Assembly (NCBI GenBank): GCA_963705275.1
Contig: OY970063.1
Span: 2,108,001-2,172,000 of the forward strand
DNA: 64,000 bases
DNA from: Fen-1135 sp963705275
GTDB taxonomy: Bacteria; Desulfobacterota; Syntrophia; Syntrophales; UBA2185
Reading direction: 5' to 3'
Shown: piece after piece, positions 63,931 through 64,000 of the stretch
How the letters are laid out: each line of letters opens with the position of its first letter
Numbering within the stretch: position 1 is the stretch's first letter
Position numbers and translations under genes: made by a program
The notes under the pieces: model-generated
Databases searched by the model: none
What the model saw: the letters and a program-made list of their open reading frames with translations, nothing else
Told to the model about the DNA's origin: nothing

Positions 63931-64000
63931 CGGTCACTCCTGGGAGGGTTACTAAAAGAATTCTCCAATGCGGGATTATATACAACAATATTGTTTCATA

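Noticed and set aside
1..64000. CRISPR arrays, rRNA genes, complete transposases
   Set aside because: No regularly spaced repeats, rRNA sequence or transposase motifs were seen in the window.

Overview
The window looks like the chromosome of an anaerobic, probably syntrophic member of the Desulfobacterota (former Deltaproteobacteria, Syntrophales/Syntrophorhabdus-like). The reasons are a selenocysteine-containing membrane formate dehydrogenase with its molybdenum supply genes, large sets of CoA-ester degradation genes, several 4Fe-4S proteins and a deltaproteobacterial-style order of rib/nusB/nrdR/fab/rpmF housekeeping genes. The lineage is inferred from gene content only.

Layout. (1) 1-10.6 kb is one functional theme: molybdate uptake (modABC), a fused FmdE/MoeA-like protein, fdhE, the selenoenzyme fdnGHI (in-frame UGA at 5710-5712, Sec196) and, convergently after a strong terminator, fdhD. 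(2) 10.7-12.8 kb is a frameshifted ADP-forming acyl-CoA synthetase. (3) 13-25 kb is housekeeping: rpsT, then on the minus strand yceD-rpmF-acpP-fabF-rpiB-dCMP deaminase-nrdR-ribE-ribBA-ribH-nusB-leuS-lptE, then gltX and tRNA-Glu(CTC) on the plus strand. The usual plsX-fabH-fabD-fabG and ribD are absent from their usual places. (4) 25.4-27.3 kb lies between tRNA-Glu and a 42-nt near-copy of its 3' end. It holds mpg, a remnant of an HtrA-type PDZ domain and the most interesting gene here: an MsrA lipoprotein whose catalytic Cys is encoded by UGA, followed by a clean SECIS-like hairpin. (5) 27.4-39.2 kb is mixed accessory DNA: an amidohydrolase-like protein, PilZ, B12-binding radical SAM, EamA transporter, UspA, two paralogous 4Fe-4S proteins flanking a cupin and methylglyoxal synthase, and DUF2950/DUF3300. 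(6) 39.5-42.6 kb has an IscU-like scaffold with a zinc-ribbon tail, overlapping a NifS-like protein that lacks the PLP lysine, and a convergent normal-motif NifS broken by four frameshifts. (7) 42.6-61.1 kb is a divergent acyl-CoA metabolism region. The left arm has a flavin/4Fe-4S reductase, BKACE, a 4-hydroxybutyryl-CoA dehydratase-like protein (frameshifted) and an acyl-CoA dehydrogenase. The right arm has two acyl-CoA dehydrogenases, a MaoC hydratase, two thiolase-like proteins with a DUF35 partner, a CoA-transferase, a CoA ligase, 3-hydroxyacyl-CoA dehydrogenase and a thiolase. (8) 61.2-64 kb has small proteins, DedA (frameshifted near its end), HU and a putative papain-fold protein.

How it fits together: the CoA pathways would release reducing equivalents, and formate dehydrogenase would let the cell exchange electrons through formate, as in syntrophs. 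The CoA-pathway substrate cannot be named from sequence alone. Seven frameshifts in four genes are each repaired by skipping exactly one base, so assembly insertion errors should be excluded before these genes are called dead.
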